This document shows positions 7,560 to 15,725 of a DNA stretch of 64,000 nt, in pieces. The translations under genes and the position numbers were made by a program. Location of the stretch: the NCBI GenBank assembly GCA_003577165.1, contig QEUM01000004.1, forward strand, positions 62,001-126,000, written 5' to 3'. The first letter of the stretch is position 1, and the number at the start of each line of letters is the position of its first letter. This DNA is from Armatimonadota bacterium. Its GTDB lineage: Bacteria > Armatimonadota > Fimbriimonadia > Fimbriimonadales > ATM1. The notes beneath the pieces were generated by a model. The model did no database searches. It was not told the origin of the DNA and saw only the letters and a program-made list of their open reading frames with translations.

Positions 7560-9120
7560 CGTCCCACGTTCCTCCCAGTCGGTCGAGATACCGTGCGACC
7601 AGCCCGGAGGCCGCCGCCGGGATCCCGTTCGCGATCTCCCGCGCAATCGCTCCAAATTGTCCTCCAATTTCCGCGGCTTCCCAGTCCTCGCCGGCCGTGC
7701 CATGGAGAAAGACAGCCGTCGCGGCTGCTTCGATTGTGGGGCAGCATCTGCGGGCGATGAGCGCGCCGATTGCGCCTGCCAGCACGTCGCCCGTGCCCGC
7801 AGTTGCGAGCGCAGTCGAGCCCCTGGGCCCGATCAGCAGATCATGTTCGGGGGCGCAGATGAGGGTGTGCGGGCCCTTGAGCACTGCGACCGCGTCGAAC
7901 TTCTCCGCGAGTTGCTTCGCAGACTCCACCCGGTTTGCGCGGACGTCGCCCGGGGACCACCCCAGAAGCCGTGCCGCCTCCCCCTCATGGGGAGTTAGAA
8001 CGATCGTTCCCTTCGGCCGCGCCTTGAGGTCTGGCAGCCAATAGAGGGCGTCTGCGTCGAGGACCCAGTGGGTCGGTTCGCCCTCTTGGAACAGTTTCTC
8101 AAGGAAGCCTCGAACCCCCGCTTCGCGGCCCAGTCCAGGGCCGAGGATGGTGCAGTCAAAGTCCGAAGCGGCCCGCGCCACCGACTCGGCTGCGACTTCG
8201 GCAATCGAGCCTGCGGACTCTGGGAGGGGGAGGTGGATAGCCTCCGGGAGGGTGTTCCGGACGCCTTCGAGGACGAAGTCGATCGAGGCGATGGACACGA
8301 GGCCAGCCCCCGACCTGTAGGCGCCCAGAGCTGCGAGGGACGGGGCCCCTGGGTACGACCTCGAGCCGCCTACGACGAGGGCTGTTCCAACCGACTTCTT
8401 GTGTGCTGTTACGGGCATGGGCTGGAGCCGACGAAGCGCCCAGGGCTCGTCGAGCAGTTCGGCGCGGCCCGCTCCCTCCACCAACTCGAGCGGGAATCCG
8501 ATGTCCGCGACGAACCACTCCCCAGCCGCCGTGACACCCTCGCCCTGGAACAGGTACGGCTTCGGAAACCCGAGGACGACGGTCTCGTCTGCCTGGATGT
8601 AGGGGCCGACGGCCGCGCCTGTGTCGCAGTCGATCCCCGTGGGAACGTCCACCGAGATCGTGTGCCCCAGAAAGTCGTCCACCGCAGTCACGAGGTCGGC
8701 GATCGGGCCGCCGAGCGGCGCCCTCTGGCCGGTTCCGAGGAGCGCGTCGACCAGAACTGCGAAATCGTCGAGGCTGCCCTTCGCTTTGCGCGCGAACTTT
8801 GAGTCCGCGCCGAGGATCCGAACGCCGGATTCTGCCGCGCGACGATACTGGGCGAGCGCCTCGCCCTTCAGGTCGTCCGCTGGTGCGGAGAGCAGGACGG
8901 TGACATCGCAGTCCTCCTCGTGCAGAAAGCGCGCTGCGGCAAGTCCATCTCCGCCGTTGTTTCCTGGGCCGCAGAGAATCAGCACAGGTCCCTCGCCCAC
9001 GGTGGCCGAGCGGGCCACCTCGCGTCCGGCGGCTTCCATCAGAGCCTTCGTGGAGATGCCGAATTCGGCTGTCGTTCGCCGATCGATCTCGCGCATTTCT
9101 GCGGAAGTGACGACCCTCAC
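7507..9120 (-). CDS. nnr: Bifunctional NAD(P)H-hydrate epimerase / ADP-dependent dehydratase
   Basis: 537 aa, the normal size for the fused enzyme. The N-terminal half is the YjeF-N epimerase (GPGNNGGDGLAAARFL around residue 51, VDVPTGIDCDTG near 158). The C-terminal half is the ribokinase-like NnrD dehydratase (GGSRSYPGAPSLAALGAYRSG, LTPHEGEAARL, and the nucleotide loop AGTGDVLAGAIGALIA). It repairs hydrated NADH and NADPH. The last ~20 residues are acidic. It is coupled to the SprT-like gene by a 4-bp overlap and overlaps the following FHA gene. Confidence 0.95.
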   Translation of the reverse strand: MRVVTSAEMREIDRRTTAEFGISTKALMEAAGREVARSATVGEGPVLILCGPGNNGGDGLAAARFLHEEDCDVTVLLSAPADDLKGEALAQYRRAAESGVRILGADSKFARKAKGSLDDFAVLVDALLGTGQRAPLGGPIADLVTAVDDFLGHTISVDVPTGIDCDTGAAVGPYIQADETVVLGFPKPYLFQGEGVTAAGEWFVADIGFPLELVEGAGRAELLDEPWALRRLQPMPVTAHKKSVGTALVVGGSRSYPGAPSLAALGAYRSGAGLVSIASIDFVLEGVRNTLPEAIHLPLPESAGSIAEVAAESVARAASDFDCTILGPGLGREAGVRGFLEKLFQEGEPTHWVLDADALYWLPDLKARPKGTIVLTPHEGEAARLLGWSPGDVRANRVESAKQLAEKFDAVAVLKGPHTLICAPEHDLLIGPRGSTALATAGTGDVLAGAIGALIARRCCPTIEAAATAVFLHGTAGEDWEAAEIGGQFGAIAREIANGIPAAASGLVARYLDRLGGTWDDGDEDDWFPEQEGAGDN

Positions 9121-9614
9121 CGAGCCGCCTTCGCTCGGCCAAGCGGCTTAATCCGCCCTCCGCATCCCGTATGCACGTAGATGTAGTTTCGCTTCAACGG
9201 CCTGACGCGGCGAATCTTCGCTCCGCAAGTCGAGCATGCGTAGACCAGGCGTCTCGGTACTCGGTTTCGTTGCACCGCGTACTGGTGAGTGACGGACGGG
9301 TCTGCGCCGAGGACGCGCATCGCGTGCTGCCACTCTGTTCCGTGCGGCTTGGCTCTGCCCCCGTAGCGCATATGCACCCAGAGGTGCGCGTACTCGTGGA
9401 GCACCGTTTCGTGGATACGATCGCCATCCGTGAGTAGGATCGAACTCAGGCGGATCGTGTTTTCATCGAAGTAAGCGCGACCGGCGGTGGTTCGATACGG
9501 CCTCCATTCGACCGAGGGCGGAGTTGGCATCGGCAGAAGGCGCATCGCCAACTCGAGTGCGTACTCGACCGCGTGATCCGGGCTCGGCGCGAACAGATTG
9601 GGCCGAAAAGACAT
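9117..9614 (-). CDS. SprT-like zinc metalloprotease-domain protein
   Basis: 165 aa. It carries the HExxH motif (HEYAH, residues 73-77) with a third likely ligand at H91 (HGTEW). A C-terminal zinc ribbon has C127-x2-C130, H148 and C151. This is the SprT/Spartan arrangement; eukaryotic Spartan cleaves DNA-protein crosslinks, while the bacterial role is less clear. It heads the minus-strand operon that continues to DUF1844. The ATG lies 2 nt after a strong hairpin and shows no free Shine-Dalgarno, so a later start (Met24, position 9545) is possible. Confidence 0.8.
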   Translation of the reverse strand: MSFRPNLFAPSPDHAVEYALELAMRLLPMPTPPSVEWRPYRTTAGRAYFDENTIRLSSILLTDGDRIHETVLHEYAHLWVHMRYGGRAKPHGTEWQHAMRVLGADPSVTHQYAVQRNRVPRRLVYACSTCGAKIRRVRPLKRNYIYVHTGCGGRIKPLGRAKAAR

Positions 9615-9616
9615 AA

Positions 9617-9644
9617 GGCCGCGAGTGATTATGCACTCGCGGCC
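9617..9644 (-). terminator. Hairpin terminator after the sigma/HtrA operon
   Basis: A perfect 11-bp stem (GGCCGCGAGTG at 9617-9627 pairing with CACTCGCGGCC at 9634-9644) closes a 6-nt loop. On the minus strand it is followed by TTATGTCTTTT, an imperfect U-rich tract. It lies 19 bp beyond the htrA stop, so it should end that transcript. The U tract overlaps the ATG of the SprT-like gene. Confidence 0.7.
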
Positions 9645-9662
9645 CCGAAAGACCCGCTCCCG

Positions 9663-11162
9663 TTAGAAGCGGACTGTGACGGACGTCACGGCAGTTCCCG
9701 CTCGGGTGACCTGACCGAAGGTGAGTTGCGCCGTTTGTCCACGCTTGTATTTGCCCACGGCCTCTCGAAGGGACTCGGGACTCGTGATCTTCGTGTCGCC
9801 AAGTTGCGTGATGACCATTCCGGGCTTGACACCTGCGCGCTCTGCGGGCGATCCCGGTTCGACGGACTCGACGTACACTCCCGATTTGGTCGGCGAGAGG
9901 TTCACTTCATCCTCGGCGAGCGCCCGCACTTGGACTCCGAGTCGGGCAGGGCCGACGGCCTGTGGGGGCTCGTTTGTCGGCGGCTGGGTGGGGTCACCGA
10001 AGAACTCGCCGAACGGGTCGGGAATGTCACCGAAGGGGTTGACACCTCCGCCTCGCGGAGCCGTCGCCGCGCGCGCACGCGACCAGTGATCGTCGGGCAG
10101 GGGCGCGAGTTTCGCGCTTACTGTGACGGTCTTCCCGTCGCGAATCGCCTTGATCGAAATCGTAGATCCCGGACGGTGGACGAGCATCATATTGCGAAGG
10201 TCGGCTTCGCCGCGAATCGGTGTGCCCGCGATCTCGATGACGACGTCTCCGGATTTGAGCCCCGCTTTCGCCGCGGGCGAGTCCGGCGTGACCTCTGCGA
10301 CGTAAGCGCCGCTCTTCAAGCCCAACTCCTGTCGCTGGTAACCCGTGAGATTCTGCGGAGCCACGCCGAGGAAGGCGCGCTCGACCTTTCCGAATTTGAC
10401 TAACTGATCTGCGACCGTCTTGGCGGTGTTGCCTGCAATGGCGAATCCGACGCCGCTGTTCGTGCCGGTTGCGCTCGCAATGACGGTGTTAATTCCGATG
10501 ACTTCGCCTTTGTAGTTGACGAGCGGTCCGCCGGAGTTGCCCGGGTTGATCGCAGCGTCCGTTTGGATGGCGTCGAAGTAGGGTCGAATGCCGCTTGCAA
10601 GGGATCGATCGGGAACCTGCGTGTTGCGTCCAAGTCCGCTGACGTGTCCCCATGTGACAGTCTGCTCGAGTCCGAAGGGCGATCCGATTGCGATAGCGAG
10701 CTGACCGACGCGCACCGATTCACTGTCGGCGAATTTTGCGGCGGTGAGGTTCTTTTCGGCGACCTTCACGATAGCGAGGTCGCTTGCAGGGTCGGCGATG
10801 ACGGACCCCTTTACTTCGCGTCCGTCGCTGAAGCGAACCGTCACTTCGTTGGCCCCGGCCACGACATGTTGGTTCGTCAAGATGTATCCGTCTTCACGGA
10901 ATACGACGCCGGATCCGCCGGACATCCGATTGTTGATCTGGACGACGGAAGGTGCGATGCGCTCGACGAGTTTCGTTCCTGCAGCGTCGAGTTGCGCAAG
11001 CACGGCCACCTCGTCCGGCGCCAAGAGCGGCGAAGCGTTCGGGTCCGCGAAGGCGCGAGGCTGCGTGTTAAGGAAAACGGCAGTGCCGACCGCCCCGAGG
11101 GCGACGCCGGCGATCAGCGTCAATCCTACAGGAGACTTTAGTGCGTTTTTGAATGCTCTCAT
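9663..11162 (-). CDS. HtrA/Deg-type serine protease with two PDZ domains
   Basis: 499 aa from the ATG at 11162, which has GAGG upstream and overlaps the RseB-like stop as ATGA; the frame stays open further upstream. Residues ~10-33 are a signal anchor. The trypsin-like domain has the full triad: H99 (NQHVV), D128 (SDLAIV) and S210 (GNSGGP). PDZ1 is at about 265-355 and PDZ2 at 415-497, separated by a Pro-rich linker. It acts outside the cytoplasmic membrane on misfolded envelope proteins. As the last gene of the ECF sigma operon it matches MucD/DegP in proteobacterial sigma-E systems. Confidence 0.94.
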   Translation of the reverse strand: MRAFKNALKSPVGLTLIAGVALGAVGTAVFLNTQPRAFADPNASPLLAPDEVAVLAQLDAAGTKLVERIAPSVVQINNRMSGGSGVVFREDGYILTNQHVVAGANEVTVRFSDGREVKGSVIADPASDLAIVKVAEKNLTAAKFADSESVRVGQLAIAIGSPFGLEQTVTWGHVSGLGRNTQVPDRSLASGIRPYFDAIQTDAAINPGNSGGPLVNYKGEVIGINTVIASATGTNSGVGFAIAGNTAKTVADQLVKFGKVERAFLGVAPQNLTGYQRQELGLKSGAYVAEVTPDSPAAKAGLKSGDVVIEIAGTPIRGEADLRNMMLVHRPGSTISIKAIRDGKTVTVSAKLAPLPDDHWSRARAATAPRGGGVNPFGDIPDPFGEFFGDPTQPPTNEPPQAVGPARLGVQVRALAEDEVNLSPTKSGVYVESVEPGSPAERAGVKPGMVITQLGDTKITSPESLREAVGKYKRGQTAQLTFGQVTRAGTAVTSVTVRF

Positions 11163-12397
11163 ATTCCGACCTCGATGTTGTCGAAGCTCGTCTCGAGTCC
11201 CTTCCAGAACTTCTGCAGGGCCACCGTCGCTTTGGATACAGGAACGCGCACGGCGGCTGCAATGTCCTCGAGGCACTTGCCGCTTCGCATAAGGCTTAAA
11301 CACACGGCAAGCTGCCGCTCGTTCCCAGAAGCGAGCGAAATGAGTCCGACAGCATCATCGAAGGTCAGGCCCATGGACCTCAGGGAGGCGATTCGTTCGC
11401 TTGGAAACGACGTCATCTCCTCCAGTCGCTTGGTGAGGGAGGCCTCTGCCGAACTTCCGCTCAGCCGAATCGTGTCCGCCAGCACGGATCTCATGACCGA
11501 GGGCAAGTCGCCCTCGACTCGGATGTAGATGCCGTCCACGGTTGCGTCCACGCGGCTCGGACGAGACTTCCTCTTGAATTGATAAAACGTGACGTTGGCC
11601 GCTCCGTCGGTGTACCGGAGGGCGGCCGTGTAACTGCCGTCGCCTGCCAGCAGCGCCTCGGCGCGAGTGAAGGTGAACCCAGCGGGCATGCGGATGGGCT
11701 GCACGACCCGGAAACCGACTTTCTCGGAGAGTTTGGCGATCGAGGAGCATCGCTCCGGTCCCTTCATCCGAATCTCGCGCGGTTCGCCGGAGAGCCTCAG
11801 TTCGAAGGTCTCCTTTGGAAGGCTCTGGAGGAACGAAATCGAAATCGTGTCAGAGACAGTTCGTGAGGTGCCGGACGGATGCGTTTCCGAGACTCGAAGA
11901 ATCACGAGTTTCTCGGTGTCGACCCAGTATTTCCGTGCGAAGAGCTTCTCTCGCTCTTTGGGGACGATTCGAATCCGCACGGCCTCTCTTCCGGCGATGA
12001 ACTCCGTTCCCTCGATCGAGGCTTCGTAGTTTCTGCGAAGGAGTTCGTAGCGTAAGTCGAGTTCTCGGCCCGAGGGTCGAGGCATCGGAGATTCTTGAAT
12101 CAGTACTAAATTCTGGTCCGGCTTGAAGGCGTACCATTGCTTGCCGTCGTTGAGGAACGTTCGGCCCTTCATCGAAACCGGGGACAGCACCTGCATCAAG
12201 TATCGGCCGCAGTTGCTTTGATCTATCTTGACTCTGGACGCTTCCTCATTCCACGGATTGAGATCCACGATCGCCGTGTAGGTGCGTCTCGCATCCAACT
12301 CCATCGCCTTGTGGAGAAGCGCAAAGGCGTCCGCATCGGGGTATTGCCCGAACATCCCCGGCACAAAGGAGGCTGCGATGACGAACTTTGCAGGCAT
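11159..12397 (-). CDS. RseB/MucB-like periplasmic regulator (lipoprotein-localisation-fold protein)
   Basis: 412 aa. A short hydrophobic N-terminus (PAKFVIAASFVPGMFG) precedes a long strand-rich region (~20-330). Phrases such as GRTFLNDGKQWYAFKPDQN, KYWVDTEKLVILRVSE and FTFTRAEALL resemble the two-domain MucB/RseB layout, whose N-domain has the LolA/LolB fold. Unlike RseB, it has an extra helical C-terminus (~330-412) ending with a putative helix-turn-helix-like stretch (CLEDIAAAVRVPVSKATVAL). Position supports the role: 10 bp after the anti-sigma gene and overlapping htrA. RseB-type proteins shield the anti-sigma factor from proteolysis. Similarity is by pattern and context. Confidence 0.65.
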   Translation of the reverse strand: MPAKFVIAASFVPGMFGQYPDADAFALLHKAMELDARRTYTAIVDLNPWNEEASRVKIDQSNCGRYLMQVLSPVSMKGRTFLNDGKQWYAFKPDQNLVLIQESPMPRPSGRELDLRYELLRRNYEASIEGTEFIAGREAVRIRIVPKEREKLFARKYWVDTEKLVILRVSETHPSGTSRTVSDTISISFLQSLPKETFELRLSGEPREIRMKGPERCSSIAKLSEKVGFRVVQPIRMPAGFTFTRAEALLAGDGSYTAALRYTDGAANVTFYQFKRKSRPSRVDATVDGIYIRVEGDLPSVMRSVLADTIRLSGSSAEASLTKRLEEMTSFPSERIASLRSMGLTFDDAVGLISLASGNERQLAVCLSLMRSGKCLEDIAAAVRVPVSKATVALQKFWKGLETSFDNIEVGI

Positions 12398-12407
12398 TGA
12401 GCGCGCT

Positions 12408-12851
12408 CTACCTCGGTCTGTCGAAACTCACCGGAACGCCGGGCGAGAGCGGGTTCGACGCGCCGTCATAGAACCGATCCGGATGCAACTGCGCGCCTGC
12501 GGTGATTTCGCTTCGAGGCGCCTCGTCCCGCTTCAGGAAGGTGTTGTAAACGGCAAAGCCCGCTATGACTGCGGCCGCAGCGACGAAACCGAATTTCAAG
12601 TTGGAAACGGACGCTTGCTTCGTTGCGGTGGATGAACTCAGAACGGTTGAAACTAATCGCGCTTCCAAATCTCCGGGTGGGGGGGACGCGGGCAGGGCCG
12701 CGACCAACTTCTTTACAGACCTGTGGCGCGCGAGTTCTGATGCGCAATTCGAACATCTTGCGACGTGCGAACGGATTGCGGCGATCTCGTCGGCCGGCAA
12801 CTCTCCGTCGATGTACGGGTCAATTCGCGAGGAAACGTATCGGCAACTCAT
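12408..12851 (-). CDS. Zinc anti-sigma factor (ZAS/zf-HC2), membrane anchored
   Basis: 147 aa. The N-terminal domain shows the complete zinc set C3, H29, C33, C36 (SHVARCSNC), the anti-sigma signature that clamps ECF sigma factors. A Pro-rich linker follows, then one transmembrane helix at about 86-105 (KFGFVAAAAVIAGFAVYNTF) and a ~40-residue outer tail. This is the RseA-like topology: cytosolic sigma-binding domain and extracytoplasmic sensor tail. The start overlaps the sigma gene stop by 4 bp, so the pair is made in fixed ratio. Confidence 0.9.
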   Translation of the reverse strand: MSCRYVSSRIDPYIDGELPADEIAAIRSHVARCSNCASELARHRSVKKLVAALPASPPPGDLEARLVSTVLSSSTATKQASVSNLKFGFVAAAAVIAGFAVYNTFLKRDEAPRSEITAGAQLHPDRFYDGASNPLSPGVPVSFDRPR

Positions 12852-13444
12852 AGCACTTCACAAAGCTTTTCGTATTTTTCTGGACACTTTGCCAAAAGAT
12901 GCCTGCGCAGTTGCTTTCGCCCACGGTGGATTCGCGAGCGGACGGTTCCAATGGAAGTGCGCATGATTTGCGCGACCTCTTCATAGGACATCCCTTCTAA
13001 ATCAGCGAGGAGCACGGCGATTCGGAAGTCGGGCGTCATGTTTGCGAGCCCGTCTTGGATTTCGGCTTCCATCGCGCCTTCGAGGAGAAGTCTCTCGGGG
13101 GATGCGGACTCGTCGGGCAGATCCCATCCACCGCCGGTTTCCGGGTGCGGCTCGTCGAGGCTGCTCGTCTTCAGGCGGCCCGAGCGCCGAACGTGGTCGA
13201 TGTGAGCGTTGACCATGATTCGGTACAGCCAACTCGTGAACGGTAAGGTCTCGTCATATCGGTGGAAGAACCGATAAGCCCTCAAGAACGCTTCCTGGAC
13301 CAGGTCCTCGGCGTCCGTTCGCGACCCAGTGAGGCGGTATGCCAACTGAAACGCTTGAGCGTGCGTGGTGCGGATCAGGGTTTCAAAGAGCTTAGCCCGG
13401 TCCTGCCCTTGCCCGGCGCTTGATGCTGTGTCCGCAAACGACAT
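12848..13444 (-). CDS. ECF (sigma-70 family) RNA polymerase sigma factor
   Basis: 198 aa. Region 2 is clear (QLAYRLTGSRTDAEDLVQEAF, then PFTSWLYRIMVNAHIDHVRR), as is region 4 (FRIAVLLADLEGMSYEEVAQ, then IGTVRSRIHRGRKQLRRHL). There is no region 1.1 or 3, as usual for ECF (group IV) sigma factors. It directs transcription when released by the anti-sigma protein encoded immediately downstream. AGGAG lies ~9 nt before the ATG. A candidate ECF-type promoter (13471-13496) suggests autoregulation. It is first gene of the sigma / anti-sigma / RseB-like / htrA operon. Confidence 0.95.
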   Translation of the reverse strand: MSFADTASSAGQGQDRAKLFETLIRTTHAQAFQLAYRLTGSRTDAEDLVQEAFLRAYRFFHRYDETLPFTSWLYRIMVNAHIDHVRRSGRLKTSSLDEPHPETGGGWDLPDESASPERLLLEGAMEAEIQDGLANMTPDFRIAVLLADLEGMSYEEVAQIMRTSIGTVRSRIHRGRKQLRRHLLAKCPEKYEKLCEVL

Positions 13445-13470
13445 TCAGTAACTGCTCCTAAGTTCCATTG

Positions 13471-13496
13471 TACGCGAACGGGTCGGTGGCAGTTCC
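13471..13496 (-). promoter_or_regulatory. Candidate ECF-sigma promoter for the sigma operon
   Basis: On the minus strand GGAAC (13496-13492) is separated by 17 nt from CGTA (13474-13471). This is the GGAAC-N16/17-CGTA style typical of many ECF sigma targets, and it lies 27 nt upstream of the sigma start codon. Autoregulation of such operons is common. The same bases also contain TACAAT, so a housekeeping promoter cannot be excluded. Confidence 0.45.
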
Positions 13497-13535
13497 TCAG
13501 CCGCCGGAACCCAGCATCCTGTTAGAATCCGACCT

Positions 13536-14471
13536 ATGCCGCAAGCGGCAAGACTTCGGCCAACCAGGGTCGCTCCTTCGGACGTTTCGGTCCTCAGGGC
13601 GATACTGGCGAAACCCGGCGCGACCCGGTCGGCGGTCGCGGCGGCGGCCGGAATCGGGCGCAGGGCGGTGGCCGCGTCCGTCAGGCGACTGGAAAAGCTG
13701 GGGGCGATCCAGCCGACGGCCGTCGAAGGCAAGGCGTCTTCGAGGTCGACCGGGCTCCTGCCGAACCCGTCATTTGGCAGCGTGACGGCCGTCTGGGTCG
13801 AACCTGGGAGGGTGAAGGCGGCCTCGGTGGACTTCTCCGGCGGCCTGGGGCCCCACGTTCTGCTCTCTGCGCCGACGGCCGAAGATGTGCCGGCCGCGAT
13901 CGCCGAGGCGACCGCCCGGCTCGCTCGGACCGGAGGGCATGCGCCGGAACTGGGTCGGAGGTGCGTGATCGCGGGGCCGCTCGCGCGGCGGTCCGCGCGG
14001 ATCGAGGGAGGGCCTCTGGATCTGACCGAGATGGAAGCCTGCACTTCGTCGTCTGCAGTCGGCCTGGTCTACTCTGCCGCGCCAAGCCCCGCAAACGTCC
14101 GACTCTCTGTGGATCTGGCCGCCGGGACGGCGAGCCTTCTTTCTGGCGGCAGGCCGACGGCGGACCTCGACCTTACGGCTTTCCCGGCGTGGGCCGACGC
14201 GCGCAGACCCGAGACCGGGTCTGAGGCGAGACTGAGGGCGTTCCACGACGTTGTGATGTGGCTTCTCGCCTGCGTCCACCCCGACGAGTGCATCCTCTTC
14301 TTCAGCCGGGCGGTGGGCCAAGAGTGGGACTTCCTCGAGGACTTCCGGTCGCGCGTCGCCCGGTCCGGGCGGGAAGAGGGGTGCTTCGTTCGCATCGTGG
14401 AGCCCGCGGAGTGGGACTGGGCGGAGGGCGTGCGCCGCATCGTGCTCGCGGACTGGCTGGACGAGGCTTAG
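13536..14471 (+). CDS. Winged-helix DNA-binding protein, divergent ROK-like regulator
   Basis: 311 aa. Residues ~15-65 form a MarR/ROK-type winged helix (VLRAILAKPGATRSAVAAAA, then IGRRAVAASVRRLEKLGAI). The remainder is alpha/beta with the general length of an ASKHA/ROK domain but without its ATP or sugar motifs, so it is probably a non-kinase relative or an unrelated sensor. Gly/Ala/Arg usage is higher than in neighbours. It is divergent from the ECF sigma gene, and TAGAAT lies only 7 nt before the ATG, suggesting a leaderless transcript. It ends 4 bp into the convergent holB gene. No target is known. Confidence 0.6.
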   Translation: MPQAARLRPTRVAPSDVSVLRAILAKPGATRSAVAAAAGIGRRAVAASVRRLEKLGAIQPTAVEGKASSRSTGLLPNPSFGSVTAVWVEPGRVKAASVDFSGGLGPHVLLSAPTAEDVPAAIAEATARLARTGGHAPELGRRCVIAGPLARRSARIEGGPLDLTEMEACTSSSAVGLVYSAAPSPANVRLSVDLAAGTASLLSGGRPTADLDLTAFPAWADARRPETGSEARLRAFHDVVMWLLACVHPDECILFFSRAVGQEWDFLEDFRSRVARSGREEGCFVRIVEPAEWDWAEGVRRIVLADWLDEA

Positions 14472-15397
14472 CGAAGCGACTCTGCGAACATCAGGTCGGT
14501 CACGGACTCGAACTGAGCGTTTCCAGTTACTGCCCTGTGCGCTTCGAGAATCCTTTCGAGGAGGCGGCGTGAGCGTTCATCGGAACCGAGGCTTTGGGAA
14601 ACGAGGTTGCCCAGCATCTCGAGAACCTTGCACCGAGTCGTGCGGAGGGGCGTGCCGGGGGGGGCGGAGATCTCGTGGAAACGGTCACACCATTGGGACA
14701 ATTCGTCCGAAAGCCTGACGGCCTCGGGGCGACCCGCCCTCGGAATTTGGTCTGCCCACGCCACGAAGTCCTCTGCAAAGGTTCGGCAGCGTTCCTCTTC
14801 GAACTGGTCGGCCAACTCGGGCGCGCCGCGCGTCAACCGGGCGACCGCCGTCGACTCCTCCGAGGGACGATAGCCGCAGGCGACGATGAGGCACCGACTG
14901 CGAATGGTCGGCAGGATGTGACCGAGCGCTGACGTGGTGAGGATGAACCGGCACCAGGCCGGATGCTCTTCCAGGAATCGAAGCAGAGTGTTCGCCGCGT
15001 CCGACTGGAGTCGCTCCATGTGGCGGACGATGACCACCTTTGCGTTTCCGACTAGTGGCCCAACGCGGAGGAACTCGCTCATAGGGAACGGATCATCTTT
15101 CCTGCGGTCCTTTGTCATGACCAGCGCAGCCTTGCGGATAAACCCGCCGTCCCCCTGGGGTTCGACCACGAAAAGATCGGCGTGATTCGAACGTTCGACC
15201 GAGAGACAGGACGAGCACTCGCCGCAGCCCACGCCGTTTATCGGTGACCTGCAAAGGTAGGCCTTCGCCAACTCGCGCGCCACGGAGTTCTGGCCCGCGC
15301 CCTGTGCCCCAGCGAGCAGGACTGGGACTGCGACTCCGGCCTTCGCAATGGCCGAAGCGAGAGCGACGGCCTCAGAATCTTTCGAACTGATCGACAT
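14468..15397 (-). CDS. holB: DNA polymerase III delta' subunit (clamp loader)
   Basis: 309 aa. It has the clamp-loader AAA+ layout: the four-Cys zinc module (CRSPINGVGCGECSSC, around residues 48-63), sensor-type and SRC motifs (TTSALGHILPTIRSRC), and the helical C-terminal collar. The Walker A position reads GAQGAGQNS, with Gln where Lys is needed, so it probably does not hydrolyse ATP. That fits delta', a stator rather than a motor. It overlaps the darA-like gene by 26 bp; the tmk-darA-holB order is as in Bacillus and relatives. Confidence 0.88.
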   Translation of the reverse strand: MSISSKDSEAVALASAIAKAGVAVPVLLAGAQGAGQNSVARELAKAYLCRSPINGVGCGECSSCLSVERSNHADLFVVEPQGDGGFIRKAALVMTKDRRKDDPFPMSEFLRVGPLVGNAKVVIVRHMERLQSDAANTLLRFLEEHPAWCRFILTTSALGHILPTIRSRCLIVACGYRPSEESTAVARLTRGAPELADQFEEERCRTFAEDFVAWADQIPRAGRPEAVRLSDELSQWCDRFHEISAPPGTPLRTTRCKVLEMLGNLVSQSLGSDERSRRLLERILEAHRAVTGNAQFESVTDLMFAESLR

Positions 15398-15701
15398 TGA
15401 TGACCCAGGCGATGGCTCCGCCGACCGGCACTTTGATTGGGTTCGGGACGAAGGTGCCGACCGGGGACGCGTCAGGGGGAAGGACGTTGATTAGCTGCTC
15501 TCGCGCCTTGCAGTTCTGCTGGATCAACTTCAGGACCATGTCCTTCTCTGAGTCCTCGACGCCGATGAGGAACGTCGTGTTGCCCTCCCGAAGGAACCCG
15601 CCCGTCGAGCCGATGATCGTGAATTTGAACCCTGATCGGACGAGGTCCTCGACCACCCGGTTCTTGTCCCGGTTGTGCACTATCGCTATGATCAGCTTCA
15701 C
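15372..15701 (-). CDS. darA: Cyclic-di-AMP receptor, DarA/PstA family (DUF970)
   Basis: 109 aa. PII-like fold with the family's hallmark phrases: KLIIAIVHNRDKNRVVEDLV, FKFTIIGSTGGFLREGNTTF and, after a long loop, VPVGGAIAWVINVDQFERF. DarA trimers bind c-di-AMP between subunits; the downstream effector is unknown. It lies 24 bp after tmk and overlaps holB, a conserved neighbourhood. It implies that the organism uses c-di-AMP signalling, though no cyclase is in the window. Confidence 0.9.
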   Translation of the reverse strand: MKLIIAIVHNRDKNRVVEDLVRSGFKFTIIGSTGGFLREGNTTFLIGVEDSEKDMVLKLIQQNCKAREQLINVLPPDASPVGTFVPNPIKVPVGGAIAWVINVDQFERF

Positions 15702-15725
15702 GGCTCGGCCCCGGCGCCGGGCGGA

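Noticed and set aside
7560-7703. Upstream extension of the FHA gene to 7703
   Set aside because: The added 48 residues are Arg/Gly-rich and lie inside nnr; the ATG at 7559 has a good ribosome site and begins a signal peptide.
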